From NCBI GenBank assembly GCA_009919985.1, contig RGAX01000172.1, positions 1 to 5,982 of the forward strand: a stretch of 5,982 nt of DNA, given 5' to 3'. The notes below the pieces were generated by a model. That model searched no databases. It was given only the letters and a program-made list of their open reading frames with translations, and was not told where the DNA came from. Both the position numbers and the translations under genes were made by a program. Source of the stretch: Opitutaceae bacterium. Lineage in GTDB: Bacteria; Verrucomicrobiota; Verrucomicrobiia; Opitutales; Opitutaceae. Below, piece after piece: positions 5,909-5,982 of this stretch (positions are counted from its first letter, which is position 1; each line of letters opens with the position of its first letter).

Positions 5909-5982
5909 TCAGTGCTTGGCGGCGCACGGCGCGTGGCGCGGGCACGTGATGAGGTGGTCGTTGACCATGCCGCTGGCCTGCA
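5909..5982 (-). CDS. tag: DNA-3-methyladenine glycosylase I, C-terminal end (runs off right edge)
   Basis: Tag removes 3-methyladenine from alkylated DNA in base-excision repair. Only the last 23 codons and the TGA stop are inside the window, reading QASGMVNDHLITCPRHA and then a short tail. This matches the well-conserved Tag C-terminus (MQA-x-GMVNDH). The His and the Cys four residues later occupy the positions of the last two zinc ligands of E. coli Tag (His175 and Cys179). The codons are strongly C-ending (16 of 23 by my count), like those of ldhA. The gene is convergent with the exported hydrolase, and no terminator was seen in the 31 bases between them. The call rests on a short peptide but a distinctive one. 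Confidence 0.85.
   Translation of the reverse strand, partial: QASGMVNDHLITCPRHAPCAAKH

Overview
The window is a G+C-rich bacterial segment with dense, conventional genes. No RNA genes, CRISPR arrays, insertion sequences or phage genes were seen. The protein set (HflX, an E. coli-like class II thymidine kinase, fermentative D-lactate dehydrogenase, a beta-propeller lactonase, Tag, an MFS symporter and an exported alpha/beta hydrolase) points to a Gram-negative heterotroph. The style of the hydrolase and MFS proteins recalls Verrucomicrobiota (Opitutales) or Planctomycetes, but this is an impression, not a proof.

Layout. Positions 1-3344 hold a minus-strand cluster. In transcription order it is tdk, then ldhA after 7 bases, then a lactonase-family gene after 12 bases, then after a 97-base gap the 5' part of hflX, which runs off the left edge. 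The first three are spaced like one operon. Positions 3345-3689 lack an intact gene but carry a plus-strand remnant of a DUF4143-type AAA ATPase. Positions 3690-4970 are a minus-strand 12-helix MFS transporter. It is divergent, across a 97-base gap with inverted repeats, from a plus-strand signal-peptide-bearing alpha/beta hydrolase (5068-5877). At the right edge, on the minus strand, are the last 23 codons of tag (3-methyladenine DNA glycosylase I), convergent with the hydrolase.

How the genes fit together. The tdk-ldhA-lactonase-hflX genes are housekeeping or central-metabolism functions: nucleotide salvage, NADH reoxidation, sugar lactone hydrolysis and ribosome rescue. The hydrolase and transporter look like a small scavenging pair, one cleaving a substrate outside the cytoplasm and the other importing a product; this is inferred from position only. 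Codon choice differs between the blocks. In samples I counted, tdk-side ldhA and the far-side tag strongly favour C-ending codons, while the MFS and hydrolase genes do not. With the dead DUF4143 fragment between them, this suggests the stretch from about 3345 to 5900 is an accessory insertion between tag and tdk. No new system is evident; the accessory block is the part most worth checking.
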